DNA of 64,000 bases from Halisarca cf. caerulea. Lineage: Eukaryota; Porifera; Demospongiae; Chondrillida; Halisarcidae. The translations under genes were made by a program, and so were the position numbers. The notes under the pieces were generated by a model. The model saw only the letters and a list, made by a program, of their open reading frames with translations, was not told the origin of the DNA and ran no database searches. The stretch spans positions 573,671-637,670 of the forward strand of contig CAUJGJ010000188.1 in NCBI GenBank assembly GCA_963170055.1. The letters run 5' to 3'. Below are positions 37,753 through 51,890 of this stretch, one piece after another (position 1 is the first letter of the stretch; each line of letters begins with the position of its first letter).

Positions 37753-39351
37753 TTTCCTAATCATAAACTTTTGTTTCTAACATTCTACTCGCGATACAAA
37801 CTATTAAAAATTTGTGACATTTTAAACTTAACTATTTCATTAGTCATATCTTAGGAACTTTGCCAATTTTGTACTTTTCCTAATTTTAAACTTATGTTTC
37901 TAACGTTCTCTTTGCGATACAAACTATTAAAATTTTGTAACATTTTAAACTTAACTATTTCATTGTTGATATCTTAGTAACTTTGCCAATTTTGTACTTT
38001 TCCTAATTTTAAACTTATGTTTCTTATGTTCTCTTTGCGATACAAATTATTTAAACTTTGTAACATTTTAAACTTAACTATTTCATTTATGATATCTTAG
38101 GAACTTTGCCAATTTTGTACTTTTCCTAATCTTAAACTTTAGTTTCTAACGTTCTACTCGCGATACAAATTGTTAAATTTTGTAACATTTTAAACTTAAC
38201 TATTTCATTTGTAATATCTTAGGAACTTTGCCAATTTTGTACTTTTCCTAATTTTAAACTTATGTTTCTAACGTTCTCTTTGCGATACAAACTATTAAAA
38301 TTTTGTAACATTTTAAACTTAACTATTTCATTGTTGATATCTTAGTAACTTTGCCAATTTTGTACTTTCCCTAATTTTAAACTTATGTTTCTAACGTTCT
38401 CTTTGTGATACAAATTATTTAAACTTTGTAACATTTTAAACTTAACTATTTCATTTATGATATCTTAGGAACTTTGCCAATTTTGTACTTTTTCTAATTT
38501 TAAACTTATGTTTCTAACGTTCTCTTTGCGATACAAACTATTAAAATTTTGTAACATTTTAAACTTAACTATTTCATTCTTTATATCTTAGTAACTTTGC
38601 CAATTTTGTACTTTTCCTAATCTTAAACTTATGTTTCTAACGTTCTACTCGCGATACAAATTATTAAAACTTTGTAACATTTTAAACTTAACTATTTTAT
38701 TTGTAATATCTTAGGAACTTTGCCAATTTTGTACTTTCCCTAATTTTAAACTTATGTTTCTAACGTTCTCTTTGTGATACAAATTATTAAAATTTTGTAA
38801 CATTTTAAACTTAACTAATTCATTTGTAATATCTTAGGAACTTTGCCAATTTTGTACTTTTCCTAATTTTAAACTTATGTTTCTAACGTTCTCTTTGCGA
38901 TACAAACTATTAAAATTTTGTAACATTTTAAACTTAACTATGTCATTGTTGATATCTTAATAACTTTGCCAATTTTCTACTTTTCCTAATCTTAAACTTT
39001 ATTTTCTAACGTTCTACTTGAGATACAAATTATTATAACTTTGTAACATTTTAAACTTAACTATTTCATTTGTAATATCTTAGGAACTTTGCCAATTTTG
39101 TACTTTCCCTAATTTTAAACTTATGTTTCTAACGTTCTCTTTGTGATAAAAAATTATTTAAACTTTGTAACATTTTAAACTTAACTATTTCATTGTTGAT
39201 ATCTTAGTAACTTTGCCAATTTTGTACTTTTCCTAATTTTAAACTTATGTTTCTAATGTTCTCTTTGCGATACAAATTATTTAAACTTTGTAACATTTTA
39301 AACTTAACTATTTCATTTGTAATATCTTAGGAACTTTGCCAATTTTGTACT
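37753..39351. repeat. 13-unit HOR copy (1,599 bp)
   Basis: It starts with an R-prime unit (tgtgac at 37813), then actattaaaa, the rare cttatgttctc unit, an R-deletion unit, and so on to gtgataaaaaatt and aatgttc units. The next R-prime unit starts 1,599 bp later. Confidence 0.82.
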
Positions 39352-40459
39352 TTTCCTAATCTTAAACTTTTGTTTCTAACATTCTACTCGCGATACAAAC
39401 TATTAAAAATTTGTGACATTTTAAACTTAACTATTTCATTTGTCATATCTTAGGAACTTTGCCAATTTTGTACTTTTCCTAATTTTAAACTTATGTTTCT
39501 AACGTTCTCTTTGCGATACAAACTATTAAAATTTTGTAACATTTTAAACTTAACTATTTCATTGTTGATATCTTAGTAACTTTGCCAATTTTGTACTTTT
39601 CCTAATTTTAAACTTATGTTTCTTATGTTCTCTTTGCGATACAAATTATTTAAACTTTGTAACATTTTAAACTTAACTATTTCATTTATGATATCTTAGG
39701 AACTTTGCCAATTTTGTACTTTTTCTAATTTTAAACTTATGTTTCTAACGTTCTCTTTGCGATACAAACTATTAAAATTTTGTAACATTTTAAACTTAAC
39801 TATTTCATTGTTTATATCTTAGTAACTTTGCCAATTTTGTACTTTTCCTAATCTTAAACTTATGTTTCTAACGTTCTACTCGCGATACAAATTATTAAAA
39901 CTTTGTAACATTTTAAACTTAACTATTTTATTTGTAATATCTTAGGAACTTTGCCAATTTTGTACTTTCCCTAATTTTAAACTTATGTTTCTAACGTTCT
40001 CTTTGTGATACAAATTATTAAAATTTTGTAACATTTTAAACTTAACTAATTCATTTGTAATATCTTAGGAACTTTGCCAATTTTGTACTTTTCCTAATTT
40101 TAAACTTATGTTTCTAACGTTCTCTTTGCGATACAAACTATTAAAATTTTGTAACATTTTAAACTTAACTATTTCATTGTTAATATCTTAGTAACTTTGC
40201 CAATTTTGTACTTTCCCTAATTTTAAACTTATGTTTCTAACGTTCTCTTTGTGATAAAAAATTATTTAAACTTTGTAACATTTTAAACTTAACTATTTCA
40301 TTGTTGATATCTTAGTAACTTTGCCAATTTTGTACTTTTCCTAATTTTAAACTTATGTTTCTAATGTTCTCTTTGCGATACAAATTATTTAAACTTTGTA
40401 ACATTTTAAACTTAACTATTTCATTTGTAATATCTTAGTAACTTTGCCAATTTTGTACT
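39352..40459. repeat. 9-unit shortened copy of the 13-unit HOR (1,108 bp)
   Basis: It keeps the R-prime, cttatgttctc, aactaattc, gtgataaaaaatt and aatgttc units in the same order as 37753-39351 but lacks four of its units. The length is nine units plus the one-base insertion. Confidence 0.82.
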
Positions 40460-43400
40460 TTTCCTAATCTTAAACTTTTGTTTCTAACATTCTACTCGCG
40501 ATACAAACTATTAAAAATTTGTGACATTTTAAACTTAACTATTTCATTTGTCATATCTTAGGAACTTTGCCAATTTTGTACTTTTCCTAATTTTAAACTT
40601 ATGTTTCTAACGTTCTCTTTGCGATACAAACTATTAAAATTTTGTAACATTTTAAACTTAACTATTTCATTGTTGATATCTTAGTAACTTTGCCAATTTT
40701 GTACTTTTCCTAATTTTAAACTTATGTTTCTTATGTTCTCTTTGCGATACAAATTATTTAAACTTTGTAACATTTTAAACTTAACTATTTCATTTATGAT
40801 ATCTTAGGAACTTTGCCAATTTTGTACTTTTCCTAATCTTAAACTTTAGTTTCTATCGTTCTCTTTGCGATACAAATTATTTAAACTTTGTAACATTTTA
40901 AACTTAACTATTTCATTTATGATATCTTAGGAACTTTGCCAATTTTGTACTTTTCCTAATCTTAAACTTTTGTTTCTAACGTTCTACTCGCGATACAAAT
41001 TATTAAAAATTTGTGACTTTTTAAACTTAACTATTTCATTTGTCATATCTTAGGAACTTTGCCAATTTTGTACTTTTCCTAATTTTAAACTTATGTTTCT
41101 AACGTTCTCTTTGCGATACAAATTATTAAAACTTTGTAACATTTTAAACTTAACTATTTCATTGTTGATATCTTAGTAACTTTGCCAATTTTGTACTTTC
41201 CCTAATTTTATACTTATGTTTCTAACGTTCTCTTTGCGATACAAATTATTAAAACTTTGTAACATTTTAAACTTAACTATTTCATTGTTAATATCTTAGT
41301 AACTTTGCCAATTTTGTACTTTCCCTAATTTTAAACTTATTTTTCTAACGTTCTCTTTGTGATACAAATTATTTAAACTTTGTAACATTTTAAACTTAAC
41401 TATTTCATTTATGATATCTTAGGAACTTTGCCAATTTTGTACTTTTTCTAATTTTAAACTTATGTTTCTAACGTTCTCTTTGCGATACAAATTATTTAAA
41501 CTTTGTAACATTTTAAACTTAACTATTTCATTTATGATATCTTAGGATCTTTGCCAATTTTGTACTTTTCCTAATTTTAAACTTATGTTTCTAACGTTCT
41601 CTTTGCGATACAAATTATTTAAACTTTGTAACATTTTAAACTTAACTATTTCATTTATGATATCTTAGGAACTTTGCCAATTTTGTACTTTTCCTAATCT
41701 TAAACTTTAGTTTCTAACGTTCTACTCGCGATACAAATTGTTAAATTTTGTAACATTTTAAACTTAACTATTTCATTTGTAATATCTTAGTAACTTTGCC
41801 AATTTTGTACTTTTCCTAATTTTAAACTTATGTTTCTAACGTTCTCTTTGCGATACAAACTATTAAAACTTTGTAACATTTTAAACTTAACTATTTCATT
41901 GTTAATATCTTAGTAACTTTGCCAATTTTGTACTTTTCCTAATTTTAAACTTATGTTTCTAACGTTCTCTTTGCGATACAAACTATTAAAATTTTGTAAC
42001 ATTTTAAACTTAACTATTTCATTGTTGATATCTTAGTAACTTTGCCAATTTTGTACTTTTCCTAATCTTAAACTTATGTTTCTAATGTTCTCTTTGCGAT
42101 ACAAAGTATTTAAACTTTGTAACATTTTAAACTTAACTATTTCATTTATGATATCTTAGGAACTTTGCCAATTTTGTACTTTTCCTAATCTTAAACTTTA
42201 GTTTCTAACGTTCTACTCGCGATACAAATTGTTAAATTTTGTAACATTTTAAACTTAACTATTTCATTTGTAATATCTTAGGAACTTTGCCAATTTTGTA
42301 CTTTTCCTAATTTTAAACTTATGTTTCTAACGTTCTCTTTGCGATACAAACTATTAAAATTTTGTAACATTTTAAACTTAACTATTTCATTGTTGATATC
42401 TTAGTAACTTTGCCAATTTTGAACTTTCCCTAATTTTAAACTTATGTTTCTAACGTTCTCTTTGCGATACAAACTATTAAAATTTTGTAACATTTTAAAC
42501 TTAACTATTTCATTGTTAATATCTTTGTAACTTTGCCAATTTTGTACTTTCCCTAATTTTAAACTTATTTTTCTAACGTTCTCTTTCTGATACAAATTAT
42601 TTAAACTTTGTAACATTTTAAACTTAACTATTTCATTTATGATATCTTAGGAACTTTGCCAATTTTGTACTTTTCCTAATCTTAAACTTTAGTTTCTAAC
42701 GTTCTACTCGCGATACAAATTGTTAAATTTTGTAACATTTTAAACTTAACTATTTCATTTGTAATATCTTAGGAACTTTGCCAATTTTGTACTTTTCCTA
42801 ATTTTAAACTTATGTTTCTAACGTTCTCTTTGCGATACAAACTATTAAAATTTTGTAACATTTTAAACTTAACTATTTCATTGTTGATATCTTAGTAACT
42901 TTGCCAATTTTGTACTTTTCCTAATTTTAAACTTATGTTTCCAACGTTCTCTTTGCGATACAAATTATTTAAACTTTGTAACATTTTAAACTTAACTATT
43001 TCATTTATGATATCTTAGAAACTTTGCCAATTTTGTACTTTTCCTAATTTTAAACTTATGTTTCTAACGTTCTCTTTGCGATACAAATTATTTAAACTTT
43101 GTAACATTTTAAACTTAACTATTTCATTGTTAATATCTTAGTAACTTTGCCAATTTTGTACTTTCCCTAATTTTAAACTTATTTTTCTAACGTTCTCTTT
43201 GTGATACAAATTATTTAAACTTTGTAACATTTTAAACTTAACTATTTCAATTATGATATCTTAGGAACTTTGCCAATTTTCTACTTTTCCTAATCTTAAA
43301 CTTTATTTTCTAACGTTCTACTCGCGATACAAATTATTATAATTTTGTAACATTTTAAACTTAACTATTTCATTTGTAATATCTTAGGAACTTTGCCAAT

Positions 43401-44146
43401 TTTGTACTTTTCCTAATTTTAAACTTATGTTTCTAACGTTCTCTTTGCGATACAAACTATTAAAATTTTGTAACATTTTAAACTTAACTATTTCATTGTT
43501 GATATCTTAGTAACTTTGCCAATTTTGTACTTTTCCTAATTTTAAACTTATGTTTCTAACGTTCTCTTTGCGATACAAATTATTTAAAATTTGTAACATT
43601 TTAAACTTAACTATTTCATTTATGATATCTTAGAAACTTTGCCTATTTTGTACTTTTCCTAATTTTAAACTTATGTTTCTATCGTTCTCTTTGCGATAAA
43701 AATTATTTAAACTTTGTAACATTTTAAACTTAACTATTTCATTTATAACATCTTAGGAACTTTGCCAATTTTGTACTTTTCCTAATTTTAAACTTATGTT
43801 TCTAAAGTTCTCTTTGCGATACAAATTATTTAAACTTTGTAACATTTTAAACTTAACTATTTCATTTATGATATCTTAGGAACTTTGCCAATTTTGTACT
43901 TTTCCTAATTTTAAACTTATGTTTCTAACGTTCTCTTTGCGATACAAACTATTAAAATTTTGTAACATTTTAAACTTAACTATTTCATTGTTGATATCTT
44001 AGTAACTTTGCCAATTTTGTACTTTCCCTAATTTTAAACTTATGTTTCTAACGTTCTCTTTCCGATACAAATTATTTAAACTTTGTAACATTTTAAACTT
44101 AACTATTTCATTTATGATATCTTAGTAACTTTGCCAATTTTGTACT
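40460..44146. repeat. Mosaic with R-deletion units every four units
   Basis: R-deletion units sit at 41739, 42230 and 42721, exactly 491 bp apart (four units minus the deletion). The units between them are not the same, so this is regular spacing more than a clean HOR. A 71-codon reverse frame near 42.4-42.6 kb exists because one unit has atctttgtaac instead of atcttagtaac. Confidence 0.72.
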
Positions 44147-44883
44147 TTTCCTAATCTTAAGTTTATTTTCTAACGTTCTACTCGCGATACAAATTATTAA
44201 AACTTTGTAACATTTTAAACTTAACTATTTCATTGTTAATATCTTAGTAACTTTGCCAATTTTGTACTTTCCCTAATTTTAAACTTATTTTTCTAACGTT
44301 CTCTTTGTGATACAAATTATTTAAACTTTGTAACATTTTAAACTTAACTATTTCAATTATGATATCTTAGGAACTTTGCCAATTTTCTACTTTTCCTAAT
44401 CTTAAACTTTATTTTCTAACGTTCTACTCGCGATACAAATTATTATAATTTTGTTACATTTTAAACTTAACTATTTCATTTGTAATATCTTAGCAACTTT
44501 GCCAATTTTGTACTTTTCCTAATTTTAAACTTATGTTTCTAACGTTCTCTTTGCGATACAAACTATTAAAATTTTGTAACATTTTAAACTTAACTATTTC
44601 ATTGTTGATATCTTAGTAACTTTGCCAATTTTGTACTTTTCCTCATTTTAAACTTATGTTTCTAACGTTTTCTTTGCGATACAAATTATTTATAATTTGT
44701 AACATTTTAAACTTAACTATTTCATTTATGATATCTTAGAAACTTTGCCTATTTTGTACTTTTCCTAATTTTAAACTTATGTTTCTATCGTTCTCTTTGC
44801 GATACAAATTATTTAAACTTTGTAACATTTTAAACTTAACTATTTCATTTATGATATCTTAGGAACTTTGCCAATTTTGTACT
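44147..44883. repeat. 6-unit cassette, copy 1 (737 bp)
   Basis: Order: R/gttaat; acttattttt with caattatgat; ttctac R with ttttgttacatt; actattaaaa/gttgat; tcattttaaac with ttataatttg; cctattttg followed by ctatcgttc. The first unit is 122 bp because of cttaagtttatt near 44159. Confidence 0.85.
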
Positions 44884-45621
44884 TTTCCTAATCTTAAACT
44901 TTTGTTTCTAACGTTCTACTCGCGATACAAACTATTAAAACTTTGTAACATTTTAAACTTAACTATTTCATTGTTAATATCTTAGTAACTTTGCCAATTT
45001 TGTACTTTCCCTAATTTTAAACTTATTTTTCTAACGTTCTCTTTGTGATACAAATTATTTAAACTTTGTAACATTTTAAACTTAACTATTTCAATTATGA
45101 TATCTTAGGAACTTTGCCAATTTTCTACTTTTCCTAATCTTAAACTTTATTTTCTAACGTTCTACTCGCGATACAAATTATTATAATTTTGTTACATTTT
45201 AAACTTAACTATTTCATTTATAATATCTTAGCAACTTTGCCAATTTTGTACTTTTCCTAATTTTAAACTTATGTTTCTAACGTTCTCTTTGCGATACAAA
45301 CTATTAAAATTTTGTAACATTTTAAACTTAACTATTTCATTGTTGATATCTTAGTAACTTTGCCAATTTTGTACTTTTCCTCATTTTAAACTTATGTTTC
45401 TAACGTTCTCTTTGCGATACAAATTATTTATAATTTGTAACATTTTAAACTTAACTATTTCATTTATGATATCGTAGAAACTTTGCCTATTTTGTACTTT
45501 TCCTAATTTTAAACTTATGTTTCTATCGTTCTCTTTGCGATACAAATTATTTAAACTTTGTAACATTTTAAACTTAACTATTTCATTTATGATATCTTAG
45601 GAACTTTGCCAATTTTGTACT
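44884..45621. repeat. 6-unit cassette, copy 2 (738 bp)
   Basis: Same six units as copy 1, with ttttgttacatt 738 bp after its first occurrence. The fifth unit has atcgtagaaac instead of atcttagaaac, which opens a 61-codon reverse frame of no coding significance. Confidence 0.86.
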
Positions 45622-46480
45622 TTTCCTAATCTTAAACTTTTGTTTCTAACGTTCTACTCGCGATACAAACTATTAAAAATTTGTGACATTTTAAACTTAA
45701 CTATTTCATTTGTCATATCTTAGGAACTTTGCCAATTTTGTACTTTTCCTAATTTTAAACTTATGTTTCTAACGTTCTCTTTGCGATACAAACTATTAAA
45801 TTTTGTAACATTTTAAACTTCACTATTTCATTTATGATATCTAAGAAACTTTGCCAATTTTGTACTTTTCCTAATTTTAAACTTATGTTTCTAACGTTCT
45901 CTTTGCGATACAAAATATTTCAACTTTGTAACATTTTAAACTTAACTATTTCATTTATGATATCTTAGGAACTTTGCCAATTTTGTACTTTTCCTAAACT
46001 TAAACTTTAGTTTCTAACGTTCTCTTTGCGATACAAATTGTTAAATTTTGTAACATTTTAAACTTAACTATTTCATTTGTAATATCTTAGGAACTTTGCC
46101 AATTTTGTACTTTTCCTAATCTTAAACTTATTTTTCTAACGTTCTCTTTGTGATACAAATTATTTAAACTTTGTAACATTTTAAACTTAACTATTTCATT
46201 TATGATATCTTAGGAACTTTGCCAATTTTGTACTTTTTCTAATTTTAAACTTATGTTTCTAACGTTCTCTTTGCGATACAAATTATTTAAAATTTGTAAC
46301 ATTTTAAACTTAACTATTTCATTTATGATATCTTAGAAACTTTGCCTATTTTGTACTTTTCCTAATTTTAAACTTATGTTTCTATCGTTCTCTTTGCGAT
46401 ACAAATTATTTAAACTTTGTAACATTTTAAACTTAACTATTTCATTTATGATATCTTAGGAACTTTGCCAATTTTGTACT
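45622..46480. repeat. Seven-unit spacer between cassettes
   Basis: R-prime unit, then units with cttcactatttc and tctaagaaac, acaaaatatttcaac, an R-related deletion unit (about 46040), acttattttt, and ctatcgttc types. Most of this run recurs, with small changes, near 47.9-48.5 and 50.3-50.9 kb. Two one-base deletions lie at about 45797 and 46040. Confidence 0.78.
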
Positions 46481-47218
46481 TTTCCTAATCTTAAACTTTT
46501 GTTTCTAACGTTCTACTCGCGATACAAACTATTAAAACTTTGTAACATTTTAAACTTAACTATTTCATTGTTAATATCTTAGTAACTTTGCCAATTTTGT
46601 ACTTTCCCTAATTTTAAACTTATTTTTCTAACGTTCTCTTTGTGATACAAATTATTTAAACTTTGTAACATTTTAAACTTAACTATTTCAATTATGATAT
46701 CTTAGGAACTTTGCCAATTTTCTACTTTTCCTAATCTTAAACTTTATTTTCTAACGTTCTACTCGCGATACAAATTATTATAATTTTGTTACATTTTAAA
46801 CTTAACTATTTCATTTATAATATCTTAGCAACTTTGCCAATTTTGTACTTTTCCTAATTTTAAACTTATGTTTCTAACGTTCTCTTTGCGATACAAACTA
46901 TTAAAATTTTGTAACATTTTAAACTTAACTATTTCATTGTTGATATCTTAGTAACTTTGCCAATTTTGTACTTTTCCTCATTTTAAACTTATGTTTCTAA
47001 CGTTCTCTTTGCGATACAAATTATTTATAATTTGTAACATTTTAAACTTAACTATTTCATTTATGATATCTTAGAAACTTTGCCTATTTTGTACTTTTCC
47101 TAATTTTAAACTTATGTTTCTATCGTTCTCTTTGCGATACAAATTATTTAAACTTTGTAACATTTTAAACTTAACTATTTCATTTATGATATCTTAGGAA
47201 CTTTGCCAATTTTGTACT
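46481..47218. repeat. 6-unit cassette, copy 3 (738 bp)
   Basis: Same six units as 44884-45621, with ttgttacatt at 46786. It is followed by an R-prime unit at 47219, as copy 2 is at 45622. Confidence 0.86.
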
Positions 47219-49554
47219 TTTCCTAATCTTAAACTTTTGTTTCTAACGTTCTACTCGCGATACAAACTATTAAAAATTTGTGACATTTTAAACTTAACTA
47301 TTTCATTTGTCATATCTTAGGAACTTTGCCAATTTTGTACTTTTCCTAATTTTAAACTTATGTTTCTAACGTTCTCTTTGCGATACAAACTATTAAAATT
47401 TTGTAACATTTTAAACTTAACTATTTCATTGTTGATATCTTAGTAACTTTGCCAATTTTGTACTTTCCCTAATTTTAAACTTATGTTTCTAACGTTCTCT
47501 TTGCGATACAAACTATTAAAATTTTGTAACATTTTAAACTTAACTATTTCATTGCTAATATCTTAGTAACTTTCCCAATTTTGTACTTTCCCTAATTTTA
47601 AACTTATTTTTCTAACGTTCTCTTTGTGATACAAATTATTTAAACTTTGTAACATTTTAAACTTAACTATTTCATTTATGATATCTTAGGAACTTTGCCA
47701 ATTTTGTACTTTTTCTAATTTTAAACTTATGTTTCTAACGTTCTCTTTGCGATACAAATTATTTAAACTTTGTAACATTTTAAACTTAACTATTTCATTT
47801 ATGATATCTTAGGAACTTTGCCAATTTTCTACTTTTCCTAATCTTAAACTTTATTTTCTAACGTTCTACTCGCGATACAAATTATTATAATTTTGTAACA
47901 TTTTAAACTTAACTATTTCATTTGTAATATCTTAGCAACTTTGCCAATTTTGTACTTTTCCTAATTTTAAACTTATGTTTCTAACGTTCTCTTTGCGATA
48001 CAAATTATTTAAAATTTGTAACATTTTAAACTTCACTATTTCATTTATGATATCTAAGAAACTTTGCCAATTTTGTACTTTTCCTAATTTTAAACTTATG
48101 TTTCTAACGTTCTCTTTGCGATACAAAATATTTCAACTTTGTAACATTTTAAACTTAACTATTTCATTTATGATATCTTAGGAACTTTGCCAATTTTGTA
48201 CTTTTCCTAAACTTAAACTTTAGTTTCTAACGTTCTCTTTGCGATACAAATTGTTAAATTTTGTAACATTTTAAACTTAACTATTTCATTTGTAATATCT
48301 TAGGAACTTTGCCAATTTTGTACTTTTCCTAATCTTAAACTTATTTTTCTAACGTTCTCTTTGTGATACAAATTATTTAAACTTTGTAACATTTTAAACT
48401 TAACTATTTCATTTATGATATCTTAGGAACTTTGCCAATTTTGTACTTTTTCTAATTTTAAACTTATGTTTCTAATGTTCTCTTTGCGATACAAATTATT
48501 TAAACTTTGTAACATTTTAAACTTAACTATTTCATTTATGATATCTTAGGAACTTTGCCTATTTTGTACTTTTCCTAATTTTAAACTTATGTTTCTAACG
48601 TTCTCTTTGCGATACAAACTATTAAAATTTTGTAACATTTTAAACTTAACTATTTCATTGTTGATATCTTAGTAACTTTGCCAATTTTGTACTTTCCCTA
48701 ATTTTAAACTTATGTTTCTAACGTTCTCTTTCCGATACAAATTATTTAAACTTTGTAACATTTTAAACTTAACTATTTCATTTATGATATCTTAGTAACT
48801 TTGCCAATTTTGTACTTTTCCTAATCTTAAACTTTATTTTCTAACGTTCTACTCGCGATACAAATTATTAAAACTTTGTAACATTTTAAACTTAACTATT
48901 TCATTGTTAATATCTTAGTAACTTTGTCAATTTTGTACTTTCCCTAATTTTAAACTTATGTTTCTAACGTTCTCTTTGCGATACAAATTATTTAAACTTT
49001 GTAACATTTTAAACTTAACTATTTCATTTATGATATCTTAGAAACTTTGCCAATTTTGTACTTTCCCTAATTTTAAACTTATGTTTCTAACGTTCTCTTT
49101 GTGATACAAATTATTTAAACTTTGTAACATTTTAAACTTAACTATTTCAATTATGATCTCTTAGGAACTTTGCCAATTTTCTACTTTTCCTAATCTTAAA
49201 CTATATTTTCTAACGTTCTACTCGCGATACAAATTATTATAATTTTGTTACATTTTAAACTTAACTATTTCATTTATAATATCTTAGCAACTTTGCCAAT
49301 TTTGTACTTTTCCTAATTTTAAACTTATGTTTCTAACGTTCTCTTTGCGATACAAACTATTAAAATTTTGTAACATTTTAAACTTAACTATTTCATTGTT
49401 GATATCTTAGTAACTTTGCCAATTTTGTACTTTTCCTCATTTTAAACTTATGTTTCTAACGTTCTCTTTGCGATACAAATTATTTATAATTTGTAACATT
49501 TTAAACTTAACTATTTCATTTATGATATCTTAGAAACTTTGCCTATTTTGTACT
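47219..49554. repeat. 19-unit segment (first copy of a 2,336-bp duplication)
   Basis: The R-prime unit is followed by actattaaaa, attgctaatatc with actttccc, acttattttt, and the cttcactatttc/tctaagaaac units. From about 47,290 it matches sequence 2,336 bp downstream. The end of the segment (from 49063) is a fourth, partial 738-bp cassette (ttgttacatt at 49245). Confidence 0.85.
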
Positions 49555-49677
49555 TTTCCTAATTTTAAACTTATGTTTCTATCGTTCTCTTTGCGATACA
49601 AATTATTTAAACTTTGTAACATTTTAAACTTAACTATTTCATTTGTCATATCTTAGGAACTTTGCCAATTTTGTACT
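49555..49677. other. Chimeric unit at the duplication junction
   Basis: The left part (ctatcgttc, attatttaaactttgtaac) is the last unit of the 738-bp cassette, which elsewhere ends in tttatgatatc. The right part (tgtcatatcttagg) belongs to R-prime units. The join falls at about 49619-49643, and exactly one unit's worth of DNA is missing compared with 47096-47341. The second copy of the 2,336-bp segment starts here. Confidence 0.78.
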
Positions 49678-51386
49678 TTTCCTAATTTTAAACTTATGTT
49701 TCTAACGTTCTCTTTGCGATACAAACTATTAAAATTTTGTAACATTTTAAACTTAACTATTTCATTGTTGATATCTTAGTAACTTTGCCAATTTTGTACT
49801 TTCCCTAATTTTAAACTTATGTTTCTAACGTTCTCTTTGCGATACAAACTATTAAAATTTTGTAACATTTTAAACTTAACTATTTCATTGCTAATATCTT
49901 AGTAACTTTCCCAATTTTGTACTTTCCCTAATTTTAAACTTATTTTTCTAACGTTCTCTTTGTGATACAAATTATTTAAACTTTGTAACATTTTAAACTT
50001 AACTATTTCATTTATGATATCTTAGGAACTTTGCCAATTTTTTACTTTTTCTAATTTTAAACTTATGTTTCTAACGTTCTCTTTGCGATACAAATTATTT
50101 AAACTTTGTAACATTTTAAACTTAACTATTTCATTTATGATATCTTAGGAACTTTGCCAATTTTCTACTTTTCCTAATCTTAAACTTTATTTTCTAACGT
50201 TCTACTCGCGATACAAATTATTATAATTTTGTAACATTTTAAACTTAACTATTTCATTTGTAATATCTTAGCAACTTTGCCAATTTTGTACTTTTCCTAA
50301 TTTTAAACTTATGTTTCTAACGTTCTCTTTGCGATACAAATTATTTAAAATTTGTAACATTTTAAACTTCACTATTTCATTTATGATATCTAAGAAACTT
50401 TGCCAATTTTGTACTTTTCCTAATTTTAAACTTATGTTTCTAACGTTCTCTTTGCGATACAAAATATTTCAACTTTGTAACATTTTAAACTTAACTATTT
50501 CATTTATGATATCTTAGGAACTTTGCCAATTTTGTACTTTTCCTAAACTTAAACTTTAGTTTCTAACGTTCTCTTTGCGATACAAATTGTTAAATTTTGT
50601 AACATTTTAAACTTAACTATTTCATTTGTAATATCTTAGGAACTTTGCCAATTTTGTACTTTTCCTAATCTTAAACTTATTTTTCTAACGTTCTCTTTGT
50701 GATACAAATTATTTAAACTTTGTAACATTTTAAACTTAACTATTTCATTTATGATATCTTAGGAACTTTGCCAATTTTGTACTTTTTCTAATTTTAAACT
50801 TATGTTTCTAATGTTCTCTTTGCGATACAAATTATTTAAACTTTGTAACATTTTAAACTTAACTATTTCATTTATGATATCTTAGGAACTTTGCCTATTT
50901 TGTACTTTTCCTAATTTTAAACTTATGTTTCTAACGTTCTCTTTGCGATACAAACTATTAAAATTTTGTAACATTTTAAACTTAACTATTTCATTGTTGA
51001 TATCTTAGTAACTTTGCCAATTTTGTACTTTCCCTAATTTTAAACTTATGTTTCTAACGTTCTCTTTCCGATACAAATTATTTAAACTTTGTAACATTTT
51101 AAACTTAACTATTTCATTTATGATATCTTAGTAACTTTGCCAATTTTGTACTTTTCCTAATCTTAAACTTTATTTTCTAACGTTCTACTCGCGATACAAA
51201 TTATTAAAACTTTGTAACATTTTAAACTTAACTATTTCATTGTTAATATCTTAGTAACTTTGTCAATTTTGTACTTTCCCTAATTTTAAACTTATGTTTC
51301 TAACGTTCTCTTTGCGAAACAAATTATTTAAACTTTGTAACATTTTAAACTTAACTATTTCATTTATGATATCTTAGAAACTTTGC
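49643..51386. repeat. Second copy of the 2,336-bp segment, truncated (about 1.74 kb)
   Basis: It matches 47,307-49,050 in unit order and at rare sites (attgctaatatc, cttcactatttc, tctaagaaac, acaaaatatttc). Private changes include tttttactttttc near 50041 and gcgaaacaaatt near 51315. The match stops at about 51.39 kb, where ccctaa/gtgatac units are replaced by tttcctaa units. Confidence 0.84.
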
Positions 51387-51890
51387 CAATTTTGTACTTT
51401 TCCTAATTTTAAACTTATGTTTCTAACGTTCTCTTTGCGATACAAATTATTTAAAATTTGTAACATTTTAAACTTAACTATTTCATTTATGATATCTTAG
51501 AAACTTTGCCAATTTTGTACTTTTCCTAATTTTAAACTTATGTTTCTATCGTTCTCTTTGCGATACAAATTATTTAAACTTTGTAACATTTTAAACTTAA
51601 CTATTTCATTTATGATATCTTAGGAACTTTGCCAATTTTGTACTTTTCCTAATTTTAAACTTATGTTTCTAACGTTCTCTTTGCGATACAAAATATTTAA
51701 ACTTTGTAACATTTTAAACTTAACTATTTCATTTATGATATCTTAGGAACTTTGCCAATTTTCTACTTTTCCTAATCTTAAACTTTATTTTCTAACGTTC
51801 TACTCGCGATACAAATTATTATAATTTTGTAATATTTTAAACTTAACTATTTCATTTGTAATATCTTAGGAACTTTGCCAATTTTGTACT
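51387..51890. repeat. Four mixed satellite units
   Basis: Markers attatttaaaatttg/ttagaaac, ctatcgttc, acaaaatatttaaac and ttctac R with ttttgtaatatt. No clear duplicate boundary. Confidence 0.7.

Noticed and set aside
47932..48181. Overlapping frames on both strands (also 50268-50517) as a paired gene or toxin-antitoxin-like locus
   Set aside because: Both strands open at once because a single tctaag variant removes stops on both. The two loci are copies within a 2,336-bp satellite duplication.
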